A stretch of 64,000 bases of DNA from Aedoeadaptatus coxii. GTDB taxonomy: Bacteria > Bacillota > Clostridia > Tissierellales > Peptoniphilaceae. The translations under genes were made by a program, and so were the position numbers. The notes under the pieces were generated by a model. It was given only the letters and a program-made list of their open reading frames with translations, had not been told where the DNA came from and did no database searches. Positions 63,780 through 64,000 of this stretch are shown here, piece after piece (the stretch's first letter is position 1; each line of letters begins with the position of its first letter). The stretch spans positions 39,886 to 103,885 of the forward strand of contig NZ_KQ960173.1 in NCBI RefSeq assembly GCF_001553115.1. Direction: 5' to 3'.

Positions 63780-63890
63780 TAGGCAGGTTTAGAAGAAAGG
63801 TCTCTAATAAAAAATCTTTTTTTAAATCGGTTTTACACAACCCGAAAAACCCTGTCGCACCATCTCCCTTTCCGGCCGGCACTATAACGA

Positions 63891-63909
63891 AAAATGCCTT
63901 CGGCATTTT
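63891..63909 (-). terminator. Terminator of the gene at the right edge
   Basis: AAAATGCC-GAA-GGCATTTT followed by TCGTT on the minus strand. Confidence 0.7.
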
Positions 63910-63937
63910 CCTGATTATTGTCTGGCGCTAGAGGAAG

Positions 63938-64000
63938 TTATTCTCCAGCGAGAAATAAAGTCTCACGTTCACCTTGCGACGGCAAAGTTTTTACCTGAAA
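63938..64000 (-). CDS. C-terminal end of an unidentified gene entering from the right
   Basis: An open frame on the minus strand ends FQVKTLPSQGERETLFLAGE and a TAA at 63938-63940, with a terminator 28 bp further on. Too short to identify; the terminator is the main reason to think it is real. Confidence 0.35.
   Translation of the reverse strand, partial: FQVKTLPSQGERETLFLAGE

Overview
The window reads as chromosome of a Gram-positive anaerobe of the Firmicutes. It most resembles the anaerobic cocci (Tissierellia, Peptoniphilaceae-like): SLH-anchored surface proteins, lipoproteins, rubredoxin, hemerythrin, Shp/IsdE-type heme uptake and a Bacillus-type Fe-S PurF. Genus is inference. All recognised genes except rubredoxin (17638-17799) lie on the minus strand. 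I saw no rRNA, tRNA or CRISPR array.

Region 1, about 1-11.5 kb, is clearly AT-richer than the rest and looks acquired. It holds a lantibiotic-resistance set (ATPase, two permeases, response regulator, sensor kinase cut by the left edge) resembling C. difficile cprABCKR. It also holds an ECF-plus-exporter set: TetR, two IrtAB/YbtPQ-like ABC exporters (one with an in-frame stop), a Trep_Strep S component, EcfT and a two-domain EcfA. The segment from 4.18 to 11.5 kb is bracketed by two related copies of the 3' end and terminator of rlmD/rumA, a known integration hotspot. No recombinase was found.

Region 2, 11.5-17.8 kb, is housekeeping: rlmD, cvfB, two unknown small genes, a YbaK-type deacylase, typA, an RsbW-like ATPase and rubredoxin.

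Region 3, 17.9-45.5 kb, is the heart of the window: a large heme-acquisition locus. One operon runs from 32.2 to 17.9 kb: DtxR-like regulator, DUF454 protein, double-NEAT membrane protein, Shp-like NEAT protein, IsdE/HtsA-like lipoprotein, FecCD permease, ATPase, flavodoxin, NEAT-NEAT-SLH protein, NEAT-copper-amine-oxidase-type protein and a CydDC-like exporter pair. A second operon (45.4 to 32.3 kb) encodes a 2251-residue NEAT-LRR-FIVAR-SLH protein like B. cereus IlsA and a 2094-residue subtilisin that itself carries FIVAR, NEAT and SLH domains. Both operons share a 15-bp palindrome, TGATACTCT(G/C)TATCA, at their promoters, so they probably form one regulon. The inferred flow is: protease opens the host hemoprotein, NEAT domains pass heme to the Shp/IsdE-like proteins and the ABC importer, and flavodoxin and CydDC act downstream.

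Region 4, 45.7-53.9 kb, holds a lipoprotein, the rpmG-secE-nusG-rplK-rplA operon (ending at rplA, behind a leader with a terminator-like hairpin), hemerythrin, a COG2509 flavoprotein, a lipoprotein, a VanRS-like two-component pair, and an orphan RelB/DinJ antitoxin with a 14-codon toxin remnant.

Region 5, 54.0-63.4 kb, is a purine operon, purF-purM-purN-purH-purDL, in which PurD and PurL are fused into one 1646-residue chain. Its leader carries a 41-codon ORF with a strong ribosome binding site, ending at an intrinsic terminator.
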